A stretch of 64,000 nucleotides of DNA from Lichenostomus cassidix (GCA_008360975.2 CM039179.1:61170666-61234665), one strand, 5' to 3'. Counted from the first letter of the stretch, positions 12,217 through 24,931 are shown. Notes: generated by a model not told the origin, from the sequence alone. Numbers and translations are program-made.

Positions 12217-15200
12217 CCCAGTTGTACCTGCTGGTTGGAAAAAAAAAAGTTACAGCTGGTTTTGTGAATCTTGGCCATTTCCTTCATTTCTAGAACATAA
12301 ACTGTATTATGCAGAAAGAGCAGTGGAAAAATACTGCAAAGTTATGATCTATTCTGCTTTGATGATACAAAACACTCATTATATCACTTTCTCAGAATTT
12401 AATGTATAAGTTTATGGTATGACTGGTATTTCCCTTGTAAGTATATGTTTTCTTACTGTTTCATGTGTGTCTTGTCTTTATTAAGATTTTTGTTCCTTGC
12501 AGTTTCAGGTCACTGTTTTCTAAACATGTTAAAATAAAACTGTGAAGGATTTTGTAAAATATATAGTCTACTTCTAAAATTTTATGGCTCAAGGTCATAT
12601 TTCTTGAAGAATCCAAAGCCCACCAACCACAATTACAGTTTTATAAATATTTCCAATTTATTAAATACTCAGAATATGCACATATCTAGATGTCTAACTG
12701 GCTATGATCCCAGATACATAATTTTGCAGCTGCACTATAGCCTGAATTACTGTGCTTTTTTGTATCTCTTTTCATTTGTATTTGAAATGGTAGTCCAGGG
12801 CATCTGGCCATATACAGACATCAACAGTAATAGTGGAAAAGGGAAAAAAAATACAAAATTACATCATTTTAAATTGCGTTAGATATAAGTAAATATTTGC
12901 TAGCTTTCTTTTCCTACTCTTTAGAAACAAAACTGGCCTTGACCTGACAAAATGTCAAGTTAGACTATATTGGACATAAGTTTGCTCAAGTGTAATGCCC
13001 TGAAGTTTCTTTTAGTGACTTCCCACATCAAAGTAGTTGGCTTCAAACATGAAATGATGGGCATTACATGGACTTAGGTTTTTTAATTTGCAATTTGAAA
13101 AATTGAACATTCCAGTATTTGTAGTTTTATTAATGTTTTCCCCCTGTAGATCTGAAATCTCGTATTCTACAAACACAAGGTAGAAAGAAAAAGGCTCTTT
13201 CCAAATTGTAGAACTCCATTTCTGTGTATTTTTACTAACAAATACAGACAGTTGGGCCCTGCTGTGATCATGACATGGTCATTTTACCACTTACCAATCT
13301 GATATTATGGCAGAAATGTCTTTTTTATAAATACTTACTGTATCTGAATTGCCAAGCTGCTTGCCCTGCCATAAACTAGTTCGAACAGTTGTCTTGACTT
13401 TGTAGTTATCTGGTGTCAAAGAAAATAGATATGTATGTGAAGTGGGTAACATATTTTTGAGGAATTAGTGTCGCTGTGTATTCCTGGCTTTCTTCTATCT
13501 TAAATCAGGCATTTTGTTCCAGGATTAGAAACTTGCTCTGGCAAGCACATGCACACGTGCATGTTTGTGGGTACACCTGTTGTGCTGTCTCTTTGTGCTG
13601 CTTTGTGATTTGGCCTCCTGCGCTGCCTCCTTTTTGTGCACTTAATATTTTTTTCATTCAGGAGGAGTTTGTTCTTTTGCTTCATGATGAGTTTGAAAAC
13701 ATCCCTATGCATTCAAAATGGCTGTGTGTCTGTAGAAGGTGGTTTGCTTGCAACAAGTAATTAAGTTCCTTTGTGTTCTTAGAGAGAAAAAAAAGACATT
13801 AAAATTTATTAGATCTTCATATTTATAGTAGATGGAGAATAGAGAGATTGGTGCTGCTTTCCCACCACAATTGTTTTAGGCTGATCTGCAGAATTAGTAG
13901 CCAGTTCTTCTGTCTGTTCTTTTGGGGGTTGTTCACTGATGGTTTCAACAGGGGTGTTTAATTTAGAGAGAGAATTCACACTTTTATACAGAAGTGTTAT
14001 GGGTTTGAATCTGTTGTAAAAGGGACAAAAGTTTTATTAAATGTGGGGAGAAGTGGTGAGGTTGAGTCTCCTCAGAGTCAGGGGCAACTTCTCTTGGCTG
14101 GTCAGGCATTTGCTTCAAAATGTCAGGATTTAAGAAAAGCTTTGAAACCTTCATGGTCTGCAGCTTCACAGCTCTGCTGGTGGTGGTTTCCAGAGAGCAG
14201 CTGTAGCTGGTTAGGGAATGAGGAAGAGCATGGAAAAGTAGGGACAGGCTGAACCTATGTAGAGAGACACCTGGCATGTAACTGCTGGTATGGAAAGCTG
14301 TTGTATGTACTTCGGATTCCATCCTTAAAAGGCTTTGACTTAGTCTGAGAAGTAAATATGTGACTCTAAGACTCTGATCTGAAAAGTATGTGAGACGGTT
14401 GATGAAAGCCATTTACAAAGCTTTTAAGGTAGTGTTTAGGGCTTAGATATCAGAATTGATTTGTGACACATTAGGAGAAGTTTATCATTCTTAGGAGATG
14501 GCATTGGTCTCAATGTCAAGTTTAGTAAGCTCATTGTAGCCACATGTTTAGCTGAAGAATTATAAAATATTAGCCAACTCCAACCTGCTTCATAAGAGAA
14601 GGCTGTCAAGTGTGTATATTTTGAGCACTAACATAGAATTATATATATAAAAAAGTTACATGCTGGGAAACTTTTCACTCCTACAACACAGTTGTATGGT
14701 CCTAATTTTTACAGGCCTCCTAGAACAGCTTTCCTGATTGGAGTATGCATCTTGTAAATACAGCAGGTGGAGAGAGGTTGCTGTATACAAATGGAATTAC
14801 TATTACTTGTATTTAAACAAGTTAGAGAATGCTTGCCTTTAAAATCAGGAAAAAATTCATATTGGATGGGGTTTCTATATGAAATACATGGATTCCTTTA
14901 TGATTTTAGTGAAAATATGCTTATGAACATCTGCAAAAATCCTAGCAAGAGAGTATGACAATATTTCAGTGAGGTGCCACAAAAATGGTGAGTTTGGAAT
15001 TTAGAATTTTCTTAAGCAAACATCCTTAACTGTGGAGGTTCAAGCAAATCTGACTTTAATAGCAAAATGTAGAATATTTTCAAACAAATATCTAGCAAGG
15101 TAGGTTTTCTTAGGTTTGGTTTTCTGGATTCAGTCCCTGCCTTTCAGCCATGTAGTATCAATCCCTAAGTTTTCAGATACTGGATTCAGCAGGCCTTCTT

Positions 15201-16426
15201 ATTAAACGCCTTTTGTCTAGCATGGAAGAATAATGAAATGCTGGCATGCTAAGGGCCACCAAATCTGTGAAACAAGAGCTTATTGTGCAAGGACAGTGGA
15301 AAGAACTAGAAGAGAGTGGAAAAAATAACATTTCACTTCAGGTGTCTGATTTGGATTCTCAAATAAGATTAATTTTTTGCTTTATAAACAGAATCAGAGC
15401 ACTGTGGATTTTTAGATGAACTGGTCCCCAGGACAATAGATTGGCAAAATGTCTAATAGAGAGCACACACCTGAAGTAGAAGAATATTGGGGGGTTTTTT
15501 TCCCCTTTTATTTCATATCACAATATCTACCTTCTTATGTAGCTATTCCAGTGCTAATTGGGTATCAGTTTAGGAGTTTGCGTCCTAAAATATACATTTC
15601 TCAGGGAAAGACACTTTTTTTCTAGAGGAATAAAAGCTGGGGGGAACCATCTCTGACAGCTTGCAGGTCAATGTTTCAGTCAGAAGAACAAACAAGAATG
15701 AACTGAGAATTCAGTGTCTTAACTTAAAAGATAAATTTATGGTAGATAGGTTTGGAACAGAAATATGGATGATGACCTGGAATGGCTGCAAGGTAGGGGC
15801 AGTTCCTTGGCCTGATTGGACACATAGCTGGAGCAGAGAGGGGCAGGGTGGCAGACAGGAACAGGAGGCAATTGCCACAATAGTTTGGTCAAAGAGAATT
15901 AGAATCCACAAATTCAGTGAAGTGGTAACCCAGCATTAGCAAGAATATTACAGCATCTTCATGTGGGGAAATGTGTGTTGTCTAGCTCCTGTAGACATAC
16001 TCAGCCAAGCTCCTTGAAAATTACCTGTTTGAAGTTGTTTCTTGGTTTCTTAAAAAAAAATCTTATAAATAACAAATACTAAAACAACTTCTGTAGTAAA
16101 TAGAAAGTGTAAACAAAATACAAGTAAATTACAGTTACCAGTATCAGATGCCATGATTGTGAAAGAAGTTTGGCTCTTAAATTCAGTAGTTAATAGGTAT
16201 GCTGTGCAGTTTTTCCTCTCATTCAGGCTGGAGCAGGGTGTGAGGAACTGCGCAAGAAATTTAAGCAAGTTAAATGTTGGTTATGCATAAAGGAAATACT
16301 CATTAACAAAAGAAAGTAATAATCAGAAACAGTGGAACAGCTGTTTAATATTGGTATTTTTCTGATGGAGCTGTGGCCCACTGGAGGAGGTGTTTTGAGT
16401 AAGGATTGGACAACAGTGGAAGGAGA

Positions 16427-16449
16427 TAAAAACTCCTTAGGAGTTTTTA
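16427..16449. repeat. 23-nt palindrome
   Basis: Perfect 11-nt arms (TAAAAACTCCT and AGGAGTTTTTA) flank a single T. It is in the LRCH1 intron, with no known function. Confidence 0.8.
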
Positions 16450-17561
16450 GGAGTGAAACATAGGTACAAAATGTAATAAAGACTGTGAATTGTTCTTGTT
16501 TGTACCAGTTCCAGTATATTGAGTTCTAAGGATCCACAGGAGTCAAGGAAAGGACTAGATCTGAAAAAATATGTCATGAGAAGAGAGGTTGAAGAGATCA
16601 GTGAGGTTTAAACTGAAAAAGTAATCAGTATGAGGAAGTGTGGAAAAGGACAATGAATTGTATAAAGATAAAATAAGGGACTCTTAGTTAACGTTACAGA
16701 AGCAAGAAGAATATTCAGTAGAAGACAGGCAATTAATTAAAATAGAATCTCAATGCATCAGTAGTTTAAAAAGCTTAAAGTTTATTGAATAACTAAGATA
16801 TTCAGTAGGGAGAATATCAAAACCACCCTCTCCAAAAAAATGGAATCCCAAGGCTGCTGCTGATCATGTATGGATGCATAGGGAATGAAAAGGTTAGATC
16901 ACACAGATGGTGCCTTTTCAAGCTTATAACAATTTGACATACAACTTCAGGACTTCGTGAGCAAGACACTGTTTCCATGTGTTTGTGTTTAATAGCATTG
17001 TTTGGATTTTTCTCTTAGCTGTATATTTTTGTCATCCCACTTACACTTTTGGCTTCCATGTTGTGGCAATGAGTCTCACAGTTGTAATTATGGTTTGTGT
17101 GATGTAGTCTGGCTTTTCCATTTATTTATTATAAACCTGCTGCCCGATTCCATAATTGTATTGATTCCTTTACAACAATATACAGTTACATTGAGAAAAG
17201 CTTGTTTTAAAGAGAGGGCCAGTCATGACACAAAGCTGCCCCTCAAAGGTTTTCTCTAGTTATTCATGGGTTGGTGTCTTGGTCCCTGTAGGAGACATAG
17301 TATTTACTGCTTGACTGTCTTCTGCTCTAACAGCCTCTGTGGACAGCTAGTGAGCTCCATCCTGGCCATGACTGCTGTGTCCTTATGGGGAATAAAGTTG
17401 ATTCCTGGGTGTTTCAAATAAGGTGCAAATACTCAGAATGAAACACTTTGCCCATTGAATGCACAACATTGCACACACTTACTTCCCTGTAAGTGCTAGT
17501 GCATGGTTTTCAAGGTGCATATCCTGGGACCTGTCTAAAGCTCGGTGGGAGAATGGGATAT

Positions 17562-17585
17562 ATTTATTTTATTTTATTTTATTTT
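17562..17585. repeat. (TTTTA)n microsatellite
   Basis: About four to five tandem ATTTT units in the LRCH1 intron, 0.4 kb before terminal exon B. Confidence 0.85.
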
Positions 17586-17951
17586 AAAGTCAGCCTTCCA
17601 TCCCCCATCTCACACTTGTCATAACAAGGCAAATGCCATGTTGTCCTACTTTGTAGGTGAAAGTTTGGTGTGTGCCCTCACTCTTAGCTAAGATGTTTAC
17701 ATGCTGTAGTGACCACACAACAACTTGGTTTCTGGGGCCCAGAATATTAACAGATCTCTCACTAACTCTTAGGTGTAATGGGAGCAAAATCAGAGACTTT
17801 CTGTCAAAATCACAGGAAGTTCTTTTTAATTAAAAATAGGAAATGATTCCTGCTTGCTGGGCTTTGTGTTCCAAATGTGTTCATGTAAAATGAGGTTCTG
17901 CAGTGAGTATTGAATATTCTAATTTTTACTCCTTTGTTTGTCTTTTTCTAG

Positions 17952-18065
17952 GAGAAGCTCTGCCTACCACATCACATCCTAGAAGAAAAGGGCTTGGTAA
18001 AAGTGAGCATAACAGTTCAAGCATTGCTAGATGTAACCACAGTGAAACAAGCTTTATTCACATGA
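17952..18065 (+). CDS. LRCH1: LRCH1 alternative terminal exon B (soluble CH-domain end)
   Basis: This exon has 37 codons plus TGA, entered in phase 0 after TTTTTCTAG. It reads EKLCLPHHILEEKGLVKVSI, then TVQALLDVTTVKQALFT. This is the standard end of the LRCH CH domain, shared with LRCH2 and LRCH3 as I know the family: an acidic helix, then the valine-rich strand and the final ALFT. It joins the exon at 586-663 when terminal exon A is skipped, giving a cytosolic protein. Because exon B carries the family-typical end, I take it as the ancestral form and exon A as a vertebrate LRCH1 variant (inference). A long 3'UTR follows directly. Confidence 0.94.
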   Translation, partial: EKLCLPHHILEEKGLVKVSITVQALLDVTTVKQALFT

Positions 18066-20478
18066 AACTACTCTCTCTGCTGTTACCAGCTACACTGTGC
18101 CATGAAAGAATCAAAAAACTGCCCATCTTTTCAAACTGCATTGAAAACAACTCCAGTACTCCAAGAGTATTCTTATGATTTTAAACCCATGTTTCAGGCT
18201 GTACGTTTGTGTCCAACTACAAAGCAGAAACTGAACAGAAACATTTTCTAGAGGAAGTTGGCGCTTCACTGCTTTTATAGCTCACTTTGTACAGTACTTA
18301 CTAAAACAGCCACCTCTCTGCCACTTAAAAATGTGTGGAGTACACAGCTGTCTTGCAGCAAGATACCTTTGTATTATTAAACTAAGAATCACTGTAATCA
18401 CCTGGGGGGAGGGAGAAGGGAGAGTAAATCAGACTGCTACCATGTTAGGTTTTTCTGCAGTTGCTTCAGGCTATTGCCTTTTAAAAATATTCAGACATAA
18501 AATATTTATATAAATATTATTTATTAGTGAGTTGTTATTCATCCTTTGGATGCAAAATGTAAATTAGGAAACTGTATTTTATTACTGCTTTTTTTGTGGT
18601 TAAACACTTTATTTTAATATAAATACTTAGTTATTTTTTATTCTACTTGGTGTGCAGTAGCTCTAGATCTCCGTAAATTGTATTTTCTAATATGTAAGAT
18701 AAAAAGCAAAAAAAATAGGTGCTTTTATTAAAAGAACAGCTAGCTGGAATGGCATTCTTTTTTTCTCGAATCTGTGGAACATTGGTAAAAAATTGTCTGC
18801 ATTCCATTGAGTTTCCTACATTCCAGTAACATTTCTCCCCTCACTAGACTAAATTGGCTGAAAGTGAAAGCACACACATTGTATTTGTATATAGAAGTTT
18901 AAAAACAAAAGGAAATATGTAAACTTGAAAAATAAATGTGAACAAATATTTTTGATTGCTTATTTTACTATGCACAAGACATTTAACTTTTGCCACAACA
19001 AAATTAATTATGTGCATTAGGATCATGTGTCTTGAAATGTAATTTTGCACTGTAACTTGATTTCTTTTAAAGATTACAGCACTACAGAACATATAATAAA
19101 AAATAGCACAAGAACATTAACAAGATTTACCAGCTAGCCAAAAATTAATTTGTTTTCTTGAGTGATTCCTTGAAGAGGAGATAAAATGATTAAAATTGCC
19201 TAAGGCAGTCTCACAGACCTGATCTTCCAGATCCAACCTGCCTGGGTACAGTGCTTCTCTTTCAAAGTCTCCACAGAATTAAGCACAATGTTCTGTAGTG
19301 CACATTTGCAGCAACAGACCTCTACTTCCACATCAGCAATAGGAAATAAAGTTCTTCTCCTAATCACCACTTTACATTTTTAAAAAATATATTTAAAGAC
19401 ATCATGCATTTTAGATCAAAAAAGTTCCAGCACAGTGATTCTTGTGGTATCTGGAACGTCTCATTTTCATTCACACAAGCCAGTGATGGGATTTGGGCAG
19501 GCAGGACAGGGCAGCTGCACGTGGTGAAAAGGGAAGCTGGCTGGAGGCACACAAGCAGGGAGGTTGAAATGTAGAGTGGCAAAACAAAGAGGCAAGGGGT
19601 GGGGGTGGGAGGACTAAATATTTAAGCAAGGGTATGGGGAGAGAACTATTGTCTGAGGACTTTTGGGCTGAGTGAGGCATACTTGTCACTACCACCTCTC
19701 GAGGAGTTACACCATGTTCACAGGCACTGCATGAAACCCACCAATGTTCTAGCAGCAGATTTTTCTGGTTCATAGGGTATTTGAGTGCAGACCACACACT
19801 TTACACCACCACTTGCTCATGGGCTGGGAGGTAGTGACAGCAACATGTGAGGAGGAGGAAAGTGGACTTGCAGACAATGAGACAGAGAATATGTGTGGAA
19901 TATCCAGTTACTTCAACCAAAGCAAAAACATTCATTTTATAGAGGGAACATTGACTTAAATTGTAATTTGATTGGCAGCTAGCATATTGTTTCCTATAAA
20001 ATGTACTGTGCACTTTAACACTAAATGAAAATGTATTTTAATATTTTACAGAGCTGCACAAATATCTGTTTTGTCAAAAAGCACGAGCAATGTAAAGAAA
20101 ATAAGTTTTCAAGTCAGAGTTTATCAAATTTTAAAAGCATTCAAGGATCAAGTATAAAAATAGGAATATTGATTTCTGCATCTTGAGCGATAAAATGCAG
20201 GTTTCCTGAGTATTTTTTTACAATGTATATATGGCAACATGAAGCTTTGTAATTATTATTATTATTTTGACAAATCTTGTTTTTTCATAATTAAAATTTT
20301 GTTTTTCTCCTGATAGTGTCTTTCAGTATTTGCTTGAAGTTTGCTGTAAATAAATAGCTCTAAGTATTTTGTAATACAGCTTTTTTAATGCAGTCTTAAC
20401 CTGTACGGCTATAAAGAGAATCATCATGATCCTTTGTACAATATTTGTATGTGCAATAAAACATGCATGGCAAATCTA
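18066..20478 (+). other. LRCH1: LRCH1 3'UTR (exon-B isoform)
   Basis: AT-rich sequence without coding potential follows the stop codon. Canonical AATAAA signals occur at 20349-20354 and 20455-20460, so the mRNA probably ends near 20.37 or 20.48 kb. A Pumilio-type element (TGTATATA, 20224-20231) lies just before them. The end is predicted from signals only. Confidence 0.6.
20455..20460 (+). terminator. LRCH1: LRCH1 poly(A) signal candidate
   Basis: AATAAA about 2.4 kb after the exon-B stop. The alternative is the AATAAA at 20349-20354. I prefer the distal one because no further plus-strand signal precedes the convergent ESD gene. Confidence 0.55.
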
Positions 20479-21785
20479 TAATACCCTACACAGTGAACAT
20501 AATGTATATAGAAAATCTTTACTGTAGTTACAATTAAACTATATTATTTGCAGAAACCCTTTACTGCCTGACCCTGTGACTGATGATTTCTTGTAAAAGA
20601 GAGGGTGGTTGGAGAGCTGAACACTGGAAATGATGGGTTTGGGGATGAGAGATGATGATGTGATGCAGATAAAGGAATTTCACAGCTGAACTAGGAATAA
20701 GATCCAGCTGGTAACTGTTGGGTAACTGCAAGTGTTCTTCCTAAATAAACAGATGCAAGATTGATAAAACTCAATGCATAATTTTAGCCTGTCATCAGCA
20801 CCAGCGTCCCTGTAACCTCAAATCCAGCAGGAGCCAGAGACAGGAGAGCTTTCAGCAGTGCTTAAAAAAGGCAACTCATCCTACATCTCTTAAGTATTTC
20901 CTCTGGCAATAGTGAGTCAAGGTTTGAGCAATGATTCAGGTCCAGCTGAACCATGAGAAAGCTGAGTTTACAAGTGATTACTTGCATGTATGATAAGCAG
21001 CTCACGGGAACAATCTGTCCTCTTATCCAAGGTAGATGGCAGAATTATACCACCAGGAGCTATTTAGATCTACAACTGTCAGGACTAAACTCTGCCGTCT
21101 TTTGTAAAATAAGCACACTTGATTTTCAGCAGTGAGATATCAGATCATCTAGACAGCAATTGCTTTTTTCAGATCTGTTTAGCAGTTTCCTCTCAGTCCT
21201 GTCAAATCTAAGCAACACAGTATAAGACTTTCACACTCTGCAAGAATCAAAGGCAAGTAGAGAAAAAAATCCCCTTTACTACAGACTGCTTCCTTCACAT
21301 GTTTTTTAATAGGTCTTTTCTGTAAGTACCATCCATTAAATACTCCAGATCATTTGTTTGGTAATGCACAGGACAGTAACCTACTGTGCAGAGCAGGCTT
21401 TTGTCTGTATTCTCCACTGGACTTGGTCCTTGGAAGGCAATTATACAGGCCAAGGAAAAAAACACCTACTGCTTCAGATTAATTAAGCAGCTTGATCTGT
21501 TGGCCACTAACAATTTCCTTCACAATTAAAGGATTGTGTTCTGATTGTGTTACTGGAAAGTAAACCCCAGTAATTAATTAGCTGGAGGGGCACTCTGTTG
21601 TTAATGACTGTGTTGTTAAATCACAGTTGCACTAGAAGCTGTCTGGAGGTCCTGTGTACACATCCACACTCATGGTCTGAAACTCACTCCTCTGCTGGCT
21701 TACATTTTGACCCAAAATGCAGCAGATATAACTTCACGGCATCAAGAAGAACAAGAACATTCCAAATACTTACTCTAAAGCACAC
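20479..21785. other. Intergenic, between convergent LRCH1 and ESD 3' ends
   Basis: About 1.3 kb of unique-looking sequence. I see no gene, repeat or RNA in it. Several short ORFs here look like chance. Confidence 0.6.
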
Positions 21786-21805
21786 ACATCAAATTAAGTG
21801 GGAGT

Positions 21806-21811
21806 TTTATT
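21806..21811 (-). terminator. ESD: ESD poly(A) signal
   Basis: AATAAA on the minus strand, about 120 nt after the ESD stop. A GU-rich stretch (GATGTGTGTG on the minus strand, about 21781-21790) lies 15-25 nt further downstream, as expected for a cleavage site near 21790. The ESD 3'UTR would then be about 140 nt. Confidence 0.75.
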
Positions 21812-21929
21812 TTTCTAAGTACAATCAGAAGAGCTTCATTTTACAAACATTACTTCAGCAAATGATTTTTGTTTAGTTCACCTCTGTCCTTGATTCATAT
21901 TGGCCAGGCAACACTCACATCCAAATGGT

Positions 21930-22010
21930 TCAAGCGTTGAGATATTTTGCATGGTGTTTGATGTGGTCATTAATAAATGAAGCAATGAAAAAATAGCTGT
22001 GATCATAACC
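21930..22010 (-). CDS. ESD: ESD last coding exon (catalytic His)
   Basis: 26 codons plus TGA after acceptor TTTCCTAG. It reads GYDHSYFFIASFINDHI, then KHHAKYLNA. His260 of the triad is in GYDHS. The preceding intron starts with GC, not GT (see the exon at 23094). Confidence 0.96.
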   Translation of the reverse strand, partial: GYDHSYFFIASFINDHIKHHAKYLNA

Positions 22011-23093
22011 CTAGGAAAGAACAACAAAGAAATCAGCATAGAACATACAGTTTGTGATAAAGCAATCATGCTAAGCTCTCAAAGGAAAGGTAGTGACTCT
22101 CCTGATTTGATCCATTTTGAGAAATACCTGGAATACATACAAAATGGCAAGGGATATGTTACAGGCTAAGTGTGGATGAGCACTAGGAAGCCAAACAAAC
22201 AGCAAGTACTTTAACCTGCCCAAATCTGGGCCTGTACACTAGAGATGGGTAACAGCAAGTGTCAGCTGCAGAGTGAGATGCAATCTGAGAGAACAGTTGC
22301 CTTCACGGGCACTGTCCTGGTAAAACACAGGGAGGGTATCAGGAGAGCACAGCCAGGGGTGAGTTACTGCTCACATCACGGTGCTGTAATGTCACCCTCT
22401 GACCCAGCCCCCTTCATCAGCAACAACTCTAGGTGCAAGCTTTATGATAAATAAACCAGAGAGGACAATCCTTCCCTCTCCACAGCTGGGCCCCTCACTG
22501 TGTCTGGGTGGAAGTTGCCAGTGGCTTACAAAGACTCCAGTGCTCTCAGGGCAGTGTTGTTCTGGGTCACTGTGCTACAGGAAAGAGCAATTCTTCCACT
22601 CTGGTCTTTAAATGAATCTGGAATGTCAAGCAGTTCCACCCCTTCCCTAATTTACACAAACACATGCAAACTAAATCACGAAGTTTTATGGTAAACATAA
22701 AACCCACAGCACAAATAAGGGATGCAGCAAAAGACCATCTGTCACTTTGGCTGTACAGCGACTGTGACAGTCATCAAAAGTGATTAATACTGTGTCTTCA
22801 CCGAGCACCGGCAGCCCGAGTTCCCATGAAGGGATCAGCCTGTCCAAGCTGGAAGCACGACGGCACCTAGTGGTGAAGCGCGGCTGAATCGGGCGGCTGA
22901 ATCGGGCGGCTGATGCACACCTTGCTGGCGATGCAACGGGAAAGTGTCACTTCTCACCCTCCTCACGTGGCCAGGCACAGACCCGCAGTGAGAGCTTGCC
23001 CAGACATTACAGACACTCTCGTCACCGCCTGCTCCATAGAACCAAAAATCACAAACAAGAATCACACAATCAAGGACTGCAGAAGCCACTTGC
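22011..23093 (-). other. ESD: ESD last intron, GC-AG type
   Basis: About 1.1 kb. On the minus strand it begins GCAAGT and ends TTTCCTAG. It contains a CpG-rich 13-bp tandem repeat at 22881-22912. No other gene was seen. Confidence 0.85.
22881..22912. repeat. CpG-containing 13-bp tandem repeat
   Basis: The unit CGGCTGAATCGGG occurs twice, plus a partial CGGCTGA. It is an isolated GC-rich patch inside an otherwise ordinary ESD intron. Confidence 0.85.
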
Positions 23094-23261
23094 CTGCTGC
23101 AGTCTGAAGACTACTGGGATTTTCCGCTCGGTGCAGGCAGCGATGAAGTTATCAGGCAGTAACTGGCCTGCAGACAGGAACTGGTCATCTTTGCCTTGGT
23201 CAATCAAGATGTCGAGGCGAGAGCCTGAGTAGGACTTCACAAGCTGTGTAGCATCATATGC
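23094..23261 (-). CDS. ESD: ESD coding exon 7 of 8 (catalytic Asp)
   Basis: 56 codons, phase 0 at both ends, acceptor TTTCTGCAG. It includes [13 protein letters not shown] with the triad aspartate (Asp226), and [11 protein letters not shown]. It ends VVFRLQQ just before GCAAGT, a non-canonical GC donor in an otherwise perfect donor context (CAG|GCAAGT). The reading frame runs straight into the GYDHS exon. Confidence 0.96.
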
Positions 23262-24661
23262 CTGCAGAAATAAAAGAGAAACAACATTCAGTTACACTGG
23301 TTCAACTGGTTTCAGTTTGCTGACTACAGGAAAAGAATGGCACACAGAGAGTCCTGGGCAGCATTGGTCAGGACACCAAGTTGCATTTTGGAAGAGCAAA
23401 AAACAAGGAGAATTCCAGGCAACTGAAAAGTAATATCCACTGCTTTAAAAAGGGCAAATTGTATGAGCTAGGGAAATACCAAGTTGGCAGCTTGACCAAA
23501 CAGAACATCCAGCCCAGGGCTAAATTTCTACAGCATGGAAGAACAGCAATACAGTTAGTGCTAATTCACACTTTTGTGCAGGAACTAGACTCTGCTAAAA
23601 AACCCTGGTGTCTTGGTGTAATCATTGTGGCAACCAAAGGTCAAAACACCAGTGTAACACAACTATGCTTAAGAGAAGGCATTTAACCTGAAGGTTACCA
23701 CGATAATTTGACCAAGAAAACTTGGTGCAACTGGGAAACAAAAACTAAAGTCTATAAAGACATGCATCAAAATGTAACTGTGGTGGGGAACATGTTACCC
23801 ATGAGGTCCTGTGCTTGGTACATGCTCAAAATAAGTAACTCCTTTTAAAAGAACAAGTTTAACTGGTGGTTTCCACGTGCACAAACTACTCTATTAGCAA
23901 TTATGAAAGCAGAGAGCACTCTCCAATCCTGTAAAGTTTTAATCAGACCTGGACATTTTCCTAAGAGAAACTTTATTCCAAATTACAAGGGATTGAACTG
24001 CAGTTTGTGCTTATTTACAAAGAAATCTGAGTACATGGCACAACTATCCCTTCTAACTTAATTCTAAAAATACAGTGCGATGTTTAAGTTGAGATTACAA
24101 ATATTGAAGGGCTGGCCAAATAATACAGCAACCATGCAGACAATCATTTTTGTATCTTAGCCATTCATATATGGCTACTGACAGCTCAAAATTAGGGCCC
24201 TGGAGCTACAATCTAACTTTGTCTAGTTTAATGGTGTTCTGCAGGATACTAATTTCCAAGCATCCAAAGGGCTCCCCTTGGAGGCCTCCCACAGGCTACC
24301 TCTACAAAATGTCATGAGGCTCATCAGTCTGAACAGTTTGTAGCAGTCTCTCTCTTCAGGCTAGTAAAGAATACACTGGTCATAATTCTTCTTAGCCCAG
24401 ATTTTTAAATCTTCATAAAACTGAGAGGAATGTAGTTGATTTGATGAGAGACCTGTATCTCATTACATTTTCATAAGCACCACAAGGCAACAGCAAGTCA
24501 CTCCTGCCAGAAACAAACAATGCTTTTCCGTGCTTAGGGGTGCAACAAAACAACAATACCAGCTCATGGGCACTCCAGAGTATTTTTCCAGGCTCCTGCT
24601 GCAATGTATTTACAGGTCACTCATTCATCTGTTATTAAAGAACTGTGGCTGCAACACATAC
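23262..24661 (-). other. ESD: ESD intron
   Basis: About 1.4 kb with ordinary GTATGT and TTTCTGCAG ends. No repeat or gene recognised. Confidence 0.85.
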
Positions 24662-24760
24662 CTCCCATTTGCTTGTATCTGGTCCCAGATATCCACCAAG
24701 GGCTTTCTTCCCCCACTGACACTGAATTGGGTTGCAGATAGGAGCAAATGCTGATACAGA
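24662..24760 (-). CDS. ESD: ESD coding exon 6 of 8
   Basis: 33 codons, phase 0 at both ends, between CTGTACAG and GAG|GTATGT. It reads [20 protein letters not shown] and continues [13 protein letters not shown]. This is the segment after the nucleophile elbow, matching the family's SAFAPICNP motif. Confidence 0.96.
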
Positions 24761-24931
24761 CTGTACAGAAAGACAGCAGGAAAAAAAATACTATGTAACA
24801 ACAAACTGCTGCAACTGAAATTATTTAAACATTTAACGCCCTAAAAGAATTCTATTATGTTTTCTTCCATCACATCTATAGAAACCTATATAGGCATTAG
24901 TATACTACATATAAGCTATACTTCATCTTAC

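Larger units (their letters stand above)
8517..17951 (+). other. LRCH1: LRCH1 intron / 3'UTR of the exon-A isoform
   Basis: About 9.4 kb between the two terminal exons. The first part is presumably 3'UTR of the anchored isoform; its end is unclear, with candidate signals ATTAAA at 9082 and AATAAA at 11105. It contains a possible old CR1 tail (about 9540-9605), an A-run plus CCAA microsatellite (12188-12216), an 11-bp-arm palindrome (16427-16449) and a TTTTA array (17562-17585). No further exons were recognised. Confidence 0.7.

Noticed and set aside
13984..14412. 142-codon minus-strand ORF in the LRCH1 intron
   Set aside because: No recognisable domain and no plausible flanking splice sites tied to a known gene; treated as chance.
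21878..22069. 63-codon minus-strand ORF over the last ESD exon
   Set aside because: Wrong frame. The true frame in the same place reads GYDHSYFF and ends KYLNA.
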